Positions 8,301 to 15,778 are shown, numbered from the stretch's first letter. The stretch: 64,000 nt of DNA from UKL13-3 sp040387195 (GCA_040387195.1 JAZKEF010000017.1:124001-188000), one strand, 5' to 3'. Numbers and translations are program-made. The notes: generated by a model not told the origin, from the sequence alone.

Positions 8301-8506
8301 TTGCCTTTTCTTAGAAAACGGTCAATATTATTGGTAATACCGTATTCAACAGCATCATAGAATGAGGTTTTCCCAAATCCATTGGGTGCATACAACGAAA
8401 TAAAGTCAGCACTTCTTCCATCTTCTTGACGTGTAAAATCAAATGTCCCATCTTTGGCTGTGTCATAAGCTCGGAACGCCTGTATTTCAACTTTTTTAAA
8501 TTTCAT
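5348..8506 (-). CDS. Rad50/SbcC-like coiled-coil ABC ATPase of an ABC-three-component-type system
   Basis: The gene encodes 1052 residues. Walker A is YAPNGFGKTSF (about residues 39-49). A very long coiled coil (about 180-930) follows, broken near residue 535 by CPLC, the Rad50-type zinc hook. Near the C-terminus come a signature-like STAQLNILSLSIFLAKA, Walker B CIFIDDPIQSMD (about 975-985) and the H-loop ILSTHDENF. Rad50-like ATPases of this kind pair with a small middle component and an effector in ABC-3C conflict systems, where they probably sense aberrant DNA or phage processes. It is the last gene of a four-gene operon, overlapping the upstream gene by 11 bp. The region is much more AT-rich than the chromosome, suggesting transfer. 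Confidence 0.85.
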   Translation of the reverse strand: MKFKKVEIQAFRAYDTAKDGTFDFTRQEDGRSADFISLYAPNGFGKTSFYDAVEYGITNNIDRFLRKGNGKDTFNSVKSERNIRSNNKQYFLRNNYSAEDLTSYIKLYKVGEEIPIETKIEKPKTKAGYDYKFDPNETINKEFKTVILSQEWIDAFLKEDKPEGRYETFIEYFGDKKIDEYYKKLTSLIAFNHKKIETLKKELSGIQLELKFEGDKDILKKVNEKIISLNKAGEHLKEIDESYSETDALNLSNTISERTSDLDFEIKKANEHIKYLDIFFAGNEEIEGMTKYFESKSQIENLEKQLKENNSILEKFDKKQKCTNEIDSLGKLNEELSTKKQSYESLKNDFKEYEKIVKEISAKRLENEELKKQLLAITKSLNALKQNESENTTKQSSIQKQISDLERIISETPKLKESLENINVKLQESNAKLVEVEAKITSLEKEKSLFEVPINNLKTSIQEINKGVYPSVSDEAYSNNDKIIDELTQFEDSLITEKKVLNEINSKIEASENFQKEVEQFISKGSEIVNKSQTNACPLCEQQYESFSFLASKISDNKLLSNVLSSLLKERDDKNKSINELNESIKLKREKIIAEIIKKLEEIEKKRSTTLDDLKKHYDSKLGLTKEIELNTKTLNETVLKLNGKTVEAFEKEAQSSLSNLKSEFESFIKKNEELKSAVVSESLKSENAKEKSSKLLAELDRLYKDALYQRVIEFFKVNYPEIEINENVLIDELTKTSSSVKSNADKEINLKKEIEDLNTTLNSFKSEDVQKQNELIKKTKEIYIKVITGFEQEVKSKLGIELIEYSLERFTKFIEDRKKKSNEEVNKFEFRIKDYNLLAKLKENVTPYLKYEKAKIIEKYTKVRIDFLKDKIAKELDNELKSVADYLAQQIDSFFYEKLINELYRKIDPHPDYKTVTFKCDFSDIKPKLNVCVYQAKQDELIIPNLYFSTAQLNILSLSIFLAKALNAKDDKGNPLECIFIDDPIQSMDSINILSTIDLLRSIVVNHKKQIILSTHDENFHNLLKKKMPTSLFNSKFMELETFGKVKTSNN

Positions 8507-9041
8507 TTTTGTAGATTTTTTCTATTGAATCCAATGTGTCTTGTAAATCATCATCATTCTTTTTGTTTAAGCTTAGCTTGTCTAATATCTTGGCCAGTGA
8601 AGCATTCTTTTTAAACTTTGATGATTGTTTATTCTCAACACCAATTTGCATATTGTCATTTGTAATATGTTCTGATATTAAAAGATTAATTTCTTTTTCC
8701 GTAATGGAGCTGGCGTTCTCAATTACAATTTTTCTGCTGCTAAACTTATTGTTCTCGATTTCGTATTTCAATTGCCTTTCAACATTTTCCTTTGATAGAT
8801 AGAAAATATAAAAATTCCATCTTGCATATTCATCTTTAATCGAAGTCATGAATTCTGCTGCCAAGAAACTATTTAAATCCTTCCAAGTTTTAGCTAGTGC
8901 ATCTAGGCTTGAAAATCGAACAAATATTATCGGCATAGTGCCCCCAAAAGATAGCTCTCCAACAATTAAATCATCTACTTGAAATAATTTTTCTATATCA
9001 GCTTCTAATTTTTCTATTTTATTGATTCTAAATGACTCCAT
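8496..9041 (-). CDS. ABC-three-component-type middle component
   Basis: The gene encodes 181 residues, overlapping the ATPase gene by 11 bp and the protease gene by 14 bp, which implies coupled translation and fixed stoichiometry. The N-terminal 110 residues carry IVGELSFGGTMPIIFVRFSS and ARWNFYIFYLSKENVERQLK, a pattern I associate with the MC1-type middle components that sit between Rad50-like ATPases and effectors. The C-terminal third (NASLAKILDKLSLNKKNDDD) is charged and helical. No catalytic motif is visible, so a bridging role is inferred. The family assignment rests on context plus the pattern and is moderate. Confidence 0.65.
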   Translation of the reverse strand: MESFRINKIEKLEADIEKLFQVDDLIVGELSFGGTMPIIFVRFSSLDALAKTWKDLNSFLAAEFMTSIKDEYARWNFYIFYLSKENVERQLKYEIENNKFSSRKIVIENASSITEKEINLLISEHITNDNMQIGVENKQSSKFKKNASLAKILDKLSLNKKNDDDLQDTLDSIEKIYKNEI

Positions 9042-10311
9042 TTGTTGTGTTTCTTAAAACTTCATTAGAATTTATGAGAGTTAATTGAGCGTATGCTAAA
9101 GCATTATTTATGATGTGAGATTGAAATTTGAATATATTCATAAGGCGTAATTCTTTGAATGGGTTTCTTACGGTGTTGCTGATATTGTCTTTTTCAAAAG
9201 GTGTGCTAATGTCCAGAATTATAAGTTCCTCTGATGAAATTTCTGTTTTGGAAGGTTCTGTTTCATTTGTGGCACAAATAACAATTGCACCTCCTTTTTC
9301 AATATCAGATAAATTAGTTTTATAAATGTCTTCAATTTTTTTAGTCCATTTATCCGTGTCAACAATAAATAACTTACGCTTTTTGTGTAATTCTTTTAAA
9401 TCTTCCAAACTAATTTTGTTTAAGTTATGTAATTGGTTGATGGATAATATTTCTAAAAAAGAAAGCCATAGTTGTTTATGATGTATTATTGATTTCTCAG
9501 TTCCATAAATTAAAAATTGTTCGCCAAACATTTCTAAAATAGTTGTTGGTGAAAAGTCATTACAAAGTTCTGCTGCAATCCTTTTCAATTCATTTTGAAT
9601 CAAGCTTCTTTTAGCGATTAGATTTGGTAAAGGAAAAATTTCATTAAGTAATCTTTCAAATGAAGCAATATATGGCGGGAATAACTTAGACAATTCATTT
9701 GCGTTTTCTTCTATGATTTCATCAAAGAAGGTTAAGGGCATAAAATCAATTCTTCCTAATTGTTCAATCCCATCCGGAGCTGACATTTGTTTTTGAATAC
9801 CTGCAAGAAGGAAACAGCTATCTTCAATCTTAATTACTCCCCCTCCTGATTGTCCAACAATCTCGGTCCGGTTGGCGACCCTAGATAATTCCGCTTCTAC
9901 ATATCCATACTGTTTCTTGTTTTGGATTTCTAATTTATTTTCTCTAAATGAATATCCATCATTAATCCTGGACTTGGGATGTCCGCACAAATAATATCCA
10001 TCTCTGTACTCAGAAGATAATTCATCTCGTAGTAATGAATCAATTTCTTCTACTTTTTGGACTTTTATGATTGCGGCATCTTTATTTTCATCAGAATGTC
10101 TAAAAGGCGTTCCAATAATTTGCAGTGTTTCATATATCTGATTATTATTTTCATCTAATGTTTGCCGAATTATTGATGGTGCATTATTGCCTGATATTAC
10201 ATGCTTTGCTGTTAGAACATAACTATATTCATCATCTATTGGTTGAAACAAGCAACCGCTTCCTCCTTCAACTTTTACAGTAAATTTTGGTAATAAATTT
10301 ATTCTTGCCAT
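9028..10311 (-). CDS. Trypsin-like serine protease effector of the ABC-three-component-type operon
   Basis: The gene encodes 427 residues. The first 190 form a trypsin-like fold: catalytic His in YVLTAKHVISG (about residue 38), Asp in NKDAAIIKV (about 78) and Ser in VGQSGGGVIK (about 155). The start has no signal peptide, so the protease is cytoplasmic. Residues 200-427 are helical and alpha/beta with KLFIVDTDKWTKKI and GGAIVICATNETE, compatible with an ABC-3C C-terminal domain that docks on the ATPase partner. It lies 3 bp after the MBL gene and overlaps the middle component. A protease released when the ATPase senses infection is the natural model, but inferred. Confidence 0.7.
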   Translation of the reverse strand: MARINLLPKFTVKVEGGSGCLFQPIDDEYSYVLTAKHVISGNNAPSIIRQTLDENNNQIYETLQIIGTPFRHSDENKDAAIIKVQKVEEIDSLLRDELSSEYRDGYYLCGHPKSRINDGYSFRENKLEIQNKKQYGYVEAELSRVANRTEIVGQSGGGVIKIEDSCFLLAGIQKQMSAPDGIEQLGRIDFMPLTFFDEIIEENANELSKLFPPYIASFERLLNEIFPLPNLIAKRSLIQNELKRIAAELCNDFSPTTILEMFGEQFLIYGTEKSIIHHKQLWLSFLEILSINQLHNLNKISLEDLKELHKKRKLFIVDTDKWTKKIEDIYKTNLSDIEKGGAIVICATNETEPSKTEISSEELIILDISTPFEKDNISNTVRNPFKELRLMNIFKFQSHIINNALAYAQLTLINSNEVLRNTTNGVI

Positions 10312-10314
10312 TAT

Positions 10315-11379
10315 TTAAAAAGTAAATTCGTTATTCTCCTTGCTTGTAGGTTTGAAGTTAGGGAAATCTGCATAATCTTCTTCAGAGAAAATTTGCTCGA
10401 TTTGTTCAGGATAATTGAAATACACTGCACAATTACCATTAACTGATGCAAGTCTAGCGAGAAACTGTTTGTTAGGGTGAGCATGTTTGTCGCCATTAGT
10501 GCTTATTACATATTTGTTAGTTTTGATTAATTCTAGCATCTCTACACTATTATTTGCTTTACTGCCGTGATGTGAAATTTTTACCAACTCTGCTTTTAAT
10601 GGCTTATCTTTAGAGTACCCTAATGCTTTCAATGAATTTAATACCACAGTTGGATGTGCATCTGCTAAGAAAACAAAGTTCTTTTTCTCAAATGTCATTA
10701 TGAAAGCAATAGAACTGCCGTTATGAACGGCAGGGTCTTCTTTGAATTTATCTTTCGCAATATGTTCTCTAAGTGAAAGTTCATAGTCGTTTTTATCGGC
10801 TGATGTATCTAAAGATTCTGGCTCTTCTTTTTCCCATTTGCCAAGCAATAGTTTTAGTTTATCAGTACTTGGCGACAAAATTTTAAACTTAATGCCCAAA
10901 TATTCAAAGTACTCTAACGCAACAACTATACTTCTGTCCCAAATTCCGTTTTCTTCAATGTAATCCTCAAACTTTACTCCTTGTCCAATACTCGTAAGAG
11001 TGCTTTCATCAGGAATCTCTAATAGATTTTCTGCTATTTCTTGTTCGTCAAAGTATTCTGAAATAAGTCTTCCTGAGTTAAACCAAACTTGTCCGATTAT
11101 TTTATGTGCTTCTTTATCTTTTTCAAACCATTTCAACACACCTCCAATATGATCATCGTCAACATGGGTAAGTACAAGTAGGTCAATTTTTTCGTTATTT
11201 TCTCTGATTTTGTCAACGGTTTCTTTCAGTTCACCGTATTCAGGTTTACCGTTCTTGCCTTTCTGTAAGTATGATGCAGGCATTCCTCCGTCAATTAAAA
11301 TGTTTCTCGTTTCTCCTCTCTCTTTGAACGAAATCAGGATGGCGTCTCCGTTGAATGCTTTTAAAAACTTAATTTTCAT
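10315..11379 (-). CDS. ComEC-like MBL-fold hydrolase, first gene of the ABC-three-component-type operon
   Basis: The gene encodes 354 residues. Metal-binding signature LVLTHVDDDHIGG (about residues 62-74) is the HxxDDH-type seen in ComEC/Rec2-related MBL proteins. Later motifs are NFVFLADAHPTV (about 232-243) and LVKISHHGSKANNS (about 260-273). It starts MKIKFLKAFNGDAILISF, with the GDAILI pattern typical of cytoplasmic ComEC-like hydrolases. Its role here is probably nuclease or nucleotide hydrolase effector; the substrate cannot be told. No signal peptide or membrane segments, unlike ComEC itself. Confidence 0.75.
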   Translation of the reverse strand: MKIKFLKAFNGDAILISFKERGETRNILIDGGMPASYLQKGKNGKPEYGELKETVDKIRENNEKIDLLVLTHVDDDHIGGVLKWFEKDKEAHKIIGQVWFNSGRLISEYFDEQEIAENLLEIPDESTLTSIGQGVKFEDYIEENGIWDRSIVVALEYFEYLGIKFKILSPSTDKLKLLLGKWEKEEPESLDTSADKNDYELSLREHIAKDKFKEDPAVHNGSSIAFIMTFEKKNFVFLADAHPTVVLNSLKALGYSKDKPLKAELVKISHHGSKANNSVEMLELIKTNKYVISTNGDKHAHPNKQFLARLASVNGNCAVYFNYPEQIEQIFSEEDYADFPNFKPTSKENNEFTF

Positions 11380-11534
11380 AGTTGTTATTGTTGCGGTTGG
11401 GTAAAATTAAATGTGCTGCAAAAGCGTGGGCTAGTGTGTCGGCTTGCAGCTCTTTTAATTTTGCGAAGTGTTGGCATTTTGTTTTTAATTTTTCTGTTCG
11501 TTTGTTGTCTGTCGTGTCGTCTTTTAGGGTGAGT

Positions 11535-11664
11535 GCTAACGTTTTGCGCACAGGCGCAGTTTGGGATTGGTGACCGAAATCTTTCAGGCTAAGACGAAGT
11601 TACAAAGAAACCCAAATGATCAACCTTCCAAGATGCCCAAATTGCGCTTGTGCGCTGTTAGTAG
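11535..11664 (-). repeat. attC-like imperfect inverted repeat, site 5 (best example)
   Basis: Left arm GCGCACAGGCGCAGTTTGGG (11546-11565) and right arm CCCAAATTGCGCTTGTGCGC (11636-11655) are complementary at 18 of 20 positions and about 70 bp apart. Outside them lie GCTAAC and GTTAG. It begins 5 bp past the stop of the ATPase-Toprim gene and precedes the four-gene operon, so the operon is bracketed by sites 4 and 5. Confidence 0.6.
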
Positions 11665-11668
11665 CCGT

Positions 11669-13147
11669 TTATTTGTTGAACTGTTTTTTTAGGAAATTCA
11701 CAACCTTTTGTAATTGTTCATCATTATTTTCAATAAGATAATCTACGACCATTTCCACAATTTCACTTCTAGTTTTACCTCTTGCTCGTAATTCACTGTC
11801 AATACGATCGTACATTTTTTTGCCATTTTCATCCTTGAGATGATCTTCGCTTGCCTTATATTCAGAAATGATTTCGGTTAAACTCACTTTATGGAAAACA
11901 TAATCGTTAAGTAGTCTAAAAAGCTTGTGGTCAACATTCTCACATAATTTAGATTTTAGATACTTTTCGAGGCTTTCGATTGGCAAAAAGTTAAGCGGAA
12001 TATTATTAGAAATTTCTTTTTTTGCAATATACTTTTTCGCTTTTTCCTGTATATCGCCATCTAGAATTATTAAAATATTTGCTACTTTGCCGATCAAATT
12101 ACTTGAGACAACTTCTTGCGCAAGATCAATAACGTTACTAAAACCTCCACATGGTAAAACGTGCACAAGCCTGTTGGAAAGCAAGCTATATTTCTTTAAT
12201 ATTCTTTTGATAATTGCTCCAGCTAAGTCATCTTCGACAAGTATAACATTATCATAACCGCTGTGATCATATAAAATTCGAGTTGCATACGCTGGGTAAC
12301 AAGGATTTAATACTTCCATTGAGTTATCTAAATGCCTTTCGAGAAAGAAAATATTTTCTGGAGCAATACCACTTATTAATTCAATTGAATGGGTAGAAAA
12401 GTAAATTGCGTAGTTGTATTCATTGGATATTATTTTTAAAAAGGCAACCAAACGTTTCAGTGATGATGGATGAAGAGCGAGTTCGATTTCATCAAGAAAA
12501 ATAATACATGGCTTGTTTAGGCTAGCACGCTCATTATTTCTTACATTTAATGAATTCAAAACACTTACTAAAAGATTTTCTCCCGTAGACATGTGAAATT
12601 GGCTGACACGTTTATCACCTTTTTGATAATAAAATATATTGCCGGAAAAACTTACGTCATCACCTGCATCATTACCGTTTAATTTGAAAAGTTTTTCGTA
12701 GAAATTTTTGTTATTATGAAGAATCACTCCGAGATTCTCGCGAATAAAGTCGTCGACTGGTTGGAGTTTATTTATGTTTACTAAGTCAAATTGTTTAAGC
12801 AGTTCGTAATTAGCATTCCGAAATCTATTTCCAAATATTATGCTTCCTTCATAAAAGCCCTTAATATTCATATCTCCGGTAGATTGGTGAGCCCAATTAT
12901 TGTTCTTATTCTTTTTCCAGGATCTGGTTGCACCATTTAATTTGAATGATATTGAAGCGTCGGAATCCGTTTTCCCAAAATAATCGTGCATTCTCATCAT
13001 AAAAAATACACTGGATGCACATGTAACCACAGTACTTTTTCCAGAACCGTTTTGACCAGTAATCGCGTATAAACCTTTGTCGATTGGTAGCGATATTTTT
13101 AAATTCTCAATAGATTTAATTTTGTGAATGGTCATTTCTAGTTTCAT
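11669..13147 (-). CDS. OLD-like AAA ATPase with Toprim domain
   Basis: The gene encodes 492 residues. Walker A is AITGQNGSGKSTVV (about 27-40). An ABC-type signature-like STGENLLVSVLNSL lies near 195, Walker B IIFLDEIELALHPSS near 220 and the H-loop YFSTHSIELIS near 250. The last 180 residues carry a Toprim domain: VILVEDDLAGAIIKRILKKY (Glu) and ILIILDGDIQEK (DxD). OLD-family proteins are ATP-controlled nucleases used in phage defence. No UvrD-like helicase (Gabija partner), reverse transcriptase or other partner is adjacent, so it is a stand-alone candidate. It is AT-rich like the operon downstream. Confidence 0.8.
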   Translation of the reverse strand: MKLEMTIHKIKSIENLKISLPIDKGLYAITGQNGSGKSTVVTCASSVFFMMRMHDYFGKTDSDASISFKLNGATRSWKKNKNNNWAHQSTGDMNIKGFYEGSIIFGNRFRNANYELLKQFDLVNINKLQPVDDFIRENLGVILHNNKNFYEKLFKLNGNDAGDDVSFSGNIFYYQKGDKRVSQFHMSTGENLLVSVLNSLNVRNNERASLNKPCIIFLDEIELALHPSSLKRLVAFLKIISNEYNYAIYFSTHSIELISGIAPENIFFLERHLDNSMEVLNPCYPAYATRILYDHSGYDNVILVEDDLAGAIIKRILKKYSLLSNRLVHVLPCGGFSNVIDLAQEVVSSNLIGKVANILIILDGDIQEKAKKYIAKKEISNNIPLNFLPIESLEKYLKSKLCENVDHKLFRLLNDYVFHKVSLTEIISEYKASEDHLKDENGKKMYDRIDSELRARGKTRSEIVEMVVDYLIENNDEQLQKVVNFLKKQFNK

Positions 13148-13181
13148 TGCCTTTACGATTATGTTTGTGTTAAATGGCTAT

Positions 13182-13309
13182 TAACTTACTTATATGCGCT
13201 ATAAACATGCGCCTATCGCTCCAATATGAGTAGATAGGCGCATGTTTATAGCGTATATTTTTACATATATAAACGAATATACCCGGCTAAATCAAAGATA
13301 ACCGAATTC
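13182..13309. repeat. Boundary motif, copy 2, interrupted by a hairpin
   Basis: The half TAACTTACTTATAT (13182-13195) and the half GGCTAAATCAAAGATAACCG (13285-13304, continuing to GAATTC) match 2503-2546. The 70-90 bp between them contain the long hairpin listed next. Confidence 0.6.
13194..13256. repeat. Long near-perfect inverted repeat (24-bp arms, 15-bp loop)
   Basis: Left arm 13194-13217 and right arm 13233-13256 are complementary at 23 of 24 positions; the core of the right arm is GATAGGCGCATGTTTATAGC. It has no T tract, so it is not a usual terminator. It lies upstream of the ATPase-Toprim gene and splits the boundary motif. Confidence 0.8.
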
Positions 13310-13385
13310 TCATCCCCTGTATCTTCAGGGGTGAAAATTGGTTCTTTAGTACCAAAGAAGTAAACCCGTGAAGTTTGTTAGTAGT

Positions 13386-13423
13386 TCCTGCCTTTGGCTG
13401 GATAAATCCTGCCTTTGGCTGGA
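13386..13423. repeat. Tandem pair of a 17-bp REP-like unit
   Basis: TCCTGCCTTTGGCTGGA occurs at 13386-13402 and 13407-13423. It is the reverse orientation of the CCAGCCAACGGCAGG repeat found at 13986, 14305, 29467 and 32172. Confidence 0.7.
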
Positions 13424-13504
13424 CAGATATTGAATTCATGGTGAGGGGGAAAGGCTATTGGGCAACAGTGGAGCTAACATGACTGCGGAAAAAGCTACTC
13501 CTGT

Positions 13505-13895
13505 TAAGGAAAAAACATAACCAGGTTAAAGAAAAAACATAACCGGGTTAGGAAAAAACATAAGTATTCGTGTTTGAAACAGAATCACTTCAGGAAAAAA
13601 CATAAGCATTCGTGTTTGAAACAGGATTACTTCAGGAAAAAACATAAGTATTCGTGTTTGAAACAGGATTACTTCAGGAAAAAACATGAATGATTGACAA
13701 AAAAACATAAGTATTGGTGTTTGAAACAGGATTACTTCAGGAAAAAACATGAATGATTGACAAAAAAACATAAGTATTCGTGTTTATAACAGGAACACTT
13801 CAGGAAAAAACATGAATGATTGACGAAAAAACATAAGTATTCGTGTTTGAAACAGGATTACTTCAGGAAAAAACATAACAGGTTCAGGAAAAAGG
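13505..13895. repeat. Tandem repeat array (about 42-bp and 66-bp units)
   Basis: Units share GGAAAAAACATAAGTATTCG, then TGTTTGAAACAGGATTACTT; three units insert an extra 24 bp containing CATGAATGATTGAC. About seven full units plus partial ones at both ends are visible, with scattered single-base differences. Open frames across it on the minus strand merely translate the repeat (MFFPEVILFQTRI...). Not a CRISPR, as there are no unique spacers. Confidence 0.85.
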
Positions 13896-13910
13896 TAAGA
13901 GCTTGAGGGA

Positions 13911-14414
13911 AGGAAACCGCAGAACAGAAAAACCGTCCCGCCATTAGCGGGATAAAATGTAAAAGGGGCATTATGCCAAGAGGGAACATTTATCCAGCCA
14001 ACGGCAGGAGCCAAAAGCACTCCGGAAGAAAACCGCAGAACAGAAAAATGATAAATGTAGAATGTAAAAGGGAAATTCTGCTAAGAGCCAACAGTATCCT
14101 CCGGATGCTCAATACAAAAAGAGAAATATTTAAGCTCTTCCGCTTACCAGCGGGATCGAAATAATAATGAAGATCAAATAATAAATATTCAAAATGAATT
14201 CCGCCAAGAGCACTCCACGAAAGGAAACCGCAGAACCGCAGAACAGAAAAACCGTCCCGCCATTAGCGGGATAAAAGATAAAAGGGGCATTATGCCAAGA
14301 GGGAACATTTATCCCGCCAACGGCAGGAGCCAAAAGCACTCCCGGAAAGGAAACCGCAAAACCGCAGAACAGAAAAACCGCAAAATGTAAAAGGGAAATT
14401 CTGCTAAGAGCCAA
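13911..14414. repeat. Dispersed repeat block with REP-like hairpins
   Basis: A block of about 120 bp at 13911-14040 recurs at 14222-14375: AGGAAACCGCAGAAC, the hairpin TCCCGCCATTAGCGGGA, GGGGCATTATGCCAAGAGGG and the CCAGCCAACGGCAGG unit. A second unit, AAAAGGGAAATTCTGCTAAG, occurs near 14065 and 14387. No coding signal is seen; the whole gap from 13148 to 14458 is non-coding. Confidence 0.75.
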
Positions 14415-14458
14415 CGGAACGACCCGCATGATCAAACCCGCAATAAATAACCCGCAAC

Positions 14459-15763
14459 CTAGTAAACCAAAGAAGGAACCCGCACGCGTACCACCATTTC
14501 TTCGTCAATATCCACCAAGGTGATGTCCTCAATCTCGTTTACCGAAAGAGGGTCGTACTGTTTTTTGACTTTAATGTAGTTGTCAGTGAAGCCATGCATG
14601 ATGCTGCCATCGTTTTCAATTTCCCATAAAACGGGACGGGTGCTGCCCATGTACTGTTCGTAGAAAAACCTGCGTTTTTTGTCGCTGAGGATGTGGAGCA
14701 TTTTACTGCGGTCGGCACGTTCGTGCATCGGTACCTTTTCGGCCATTTTATTGGCGGTGGTATTGGGACGCTCACTGTAGGTGAATACGTGGAGGTAGGA
14801 GATATCCAGTCCGTTCAGGTAGTTGTAGGTATCCAGGAAATCATCATGTGTTTCGCCCGGGAATCCTACGATCACATCCACACCAATGCAGCAATGCGGC
14901 ATGAGTGATTTTATTTTGTTTACACGCGAAGTGTACAAGTCGGTAAGGTATCTTCTGCGCATGCTTTCCAGGATCTTGTCGGAACCGGATTGCAGCGGAA
15001 TGTGAAAATGCGGAACAATGGTTTTGGATGATGCTACAAATTCGATGATCTCATCGGTGAGCAAATTGGGTTCAATGGAAGAGATACGGAGGCGGTTGAG
15101 TCCTTCCACTTCATCCAATGCTTTTAACAGGTCGAAAAAGGTTTCTCCGGTTTGTGCTCCGAAGTCGCCTGTGTTTACACCCGTTAATACAATTTCTTTA
15201 ATGCCCGATTCAACTACTTCTTTGGCCTGTTTCACTACATTCACAACAGTGTCGCTGCGGCTTTTGCCACGGGCTAGGGGAATGGTGCAAAACGAACAGA
15301 AATAATCGCATCCATCCTGAACCTTCAGAAAGGAGCGTGTGCGGTCGCCAATGGAGTAGGAGGCGTGGTATTCGAGTACCTCTTTGATCTTGCCGTCTTT
15401 TATTTCGGCAACTTCTTTTTTGCGGGTATCGGTTAAGTATTCGCTGATATTGAATTTTTCGGCCGCACCCAGCACCAGGTCTACACCCGGAATGCGCGAA
15501 ATCTCCTTGGGTTTAAGCTGGGCATAACACCCGATAATGGTAACAAAGGCCTGCGGATTGTGGCGCAAGGCTTCTTTCACAATACGTTTGCATTTTTTAT
15601 CAGCATTATCGGTTACCGAGCAGGTATTGATAACGTAAACATCGGCACCTTTTTCGAAATCTACCTTTTGGTATCCTTCGTTCATCAGCTGGCGGCCTAT
15701 GGTTGATGTTTCCGAAAAATTCAGTTTACATCCTAATGTATAAAATGCTACGCTTTTGTTCAT
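14459..15763 (-). CDS. mtaB: tRNA (N6-threonylcarbamoyladenosine(37)-C2)-methylthiotransferase MtaB
   Basis: The gene encodes 434 residues, the normal size. The enzyme turns t6A37 into ms2t6A37 in tRNAs reading ANN codons, using two 4Fe-4S clusters. The N-terminal MTTase domain shows its three Cys in FYTLGCKLNFSE, INTCSVTDNADKKC and IIGCYAQ. The radical-SAM motif CDYFCSFCTIP (CxxxCxxC) lies near residue 150, followed by ARGKSRS and GVNTGDFG. A TRAM domain closes the protein (about 370-434). The single gene stands between repeat-filled spacers. A -7-like element TATTTTTG is close upstream. Confidence 0.95.
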   Translation of the reverse strand: MNKSVAFYTLGCKLNFSETSTIGRQLMNEGYQKVDFEKGADVYVINTCSVTDNADKKCKRIVKEALRHNPQAFVTIIGCYAQLKPKEISRIPGVDLVLGAAEKFNISEYLTDTRKKEVAEIKDGKIKEVLEYHASYSIGDRTRSFLKVQDGCDYFCSFCTIPLARGKSRSDTVVNVVKQAKEVVESGIKEIVLTGVNTGDFGAQTGETFFDLLKALDEVEGLNRLRISSIEPNLLTDEIIEFVASSKTIVPHFHIPLQSGSDKILESMRRRYLTDLYTSRVNKIKSLMPHCCIGVDVIVGFPGETHDDFLDTYNYLNGLDISYLHVFTYSERPNTTANKMAEKVPMHERADRSKMLHILSDKKRRFFYEQYMGSTRPVLWEIENDGSIMHGFTDNYIKVKKQYDPLSVNEIEDITLVDIDEEMVVRVRVPSLVY

Positions 15764-15770
15764 TGCGCGG

Positions 15771-15778
15771 CAAAAATA
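15771..15778 (-). promoter_or_regulatory. mtaB: -7 element of the mtaB promoter (tentative)
   Basis: TATTTTTG on the minus strand fits TAnnTTTG and ends 7 bp before the mtaB start codon. No TTG is present at the expected 19-bp distance, so the call is tentative. Confidence 0.35.

Noticed and set aside
11369..11551. 60-residue minus-strand open frame before the MBL gene
   Set aside because: Low complexity, overlaps the MBL start and part of the repeat; more likely leader DNA.
11669..13147. Gabija (GajA) or retron-associated ATPase
   Set aside because: No UvrD-like GajB, reverse transcriptase or msr/msd-like RNA next to it; kept as a general OLD-like protein.
1..13300. True integron with integrase
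   Set aside because: No tyrosine recombinase is encoded in the window and the repeat ends do not match GTTRRRY exactly; only attC-like structure is claimed.
13505..13895. Possible CRISPR array
   Set aside because: Units are adjacent copies of one sequence with shared inserts; there are no unique spacers and no cas genes.
13526..14020. Minus-strand open frames rich in FMFFPEVILFQT
   Set aside because: They only translate the tandem repeat; no conserved composition, start signal or domain.
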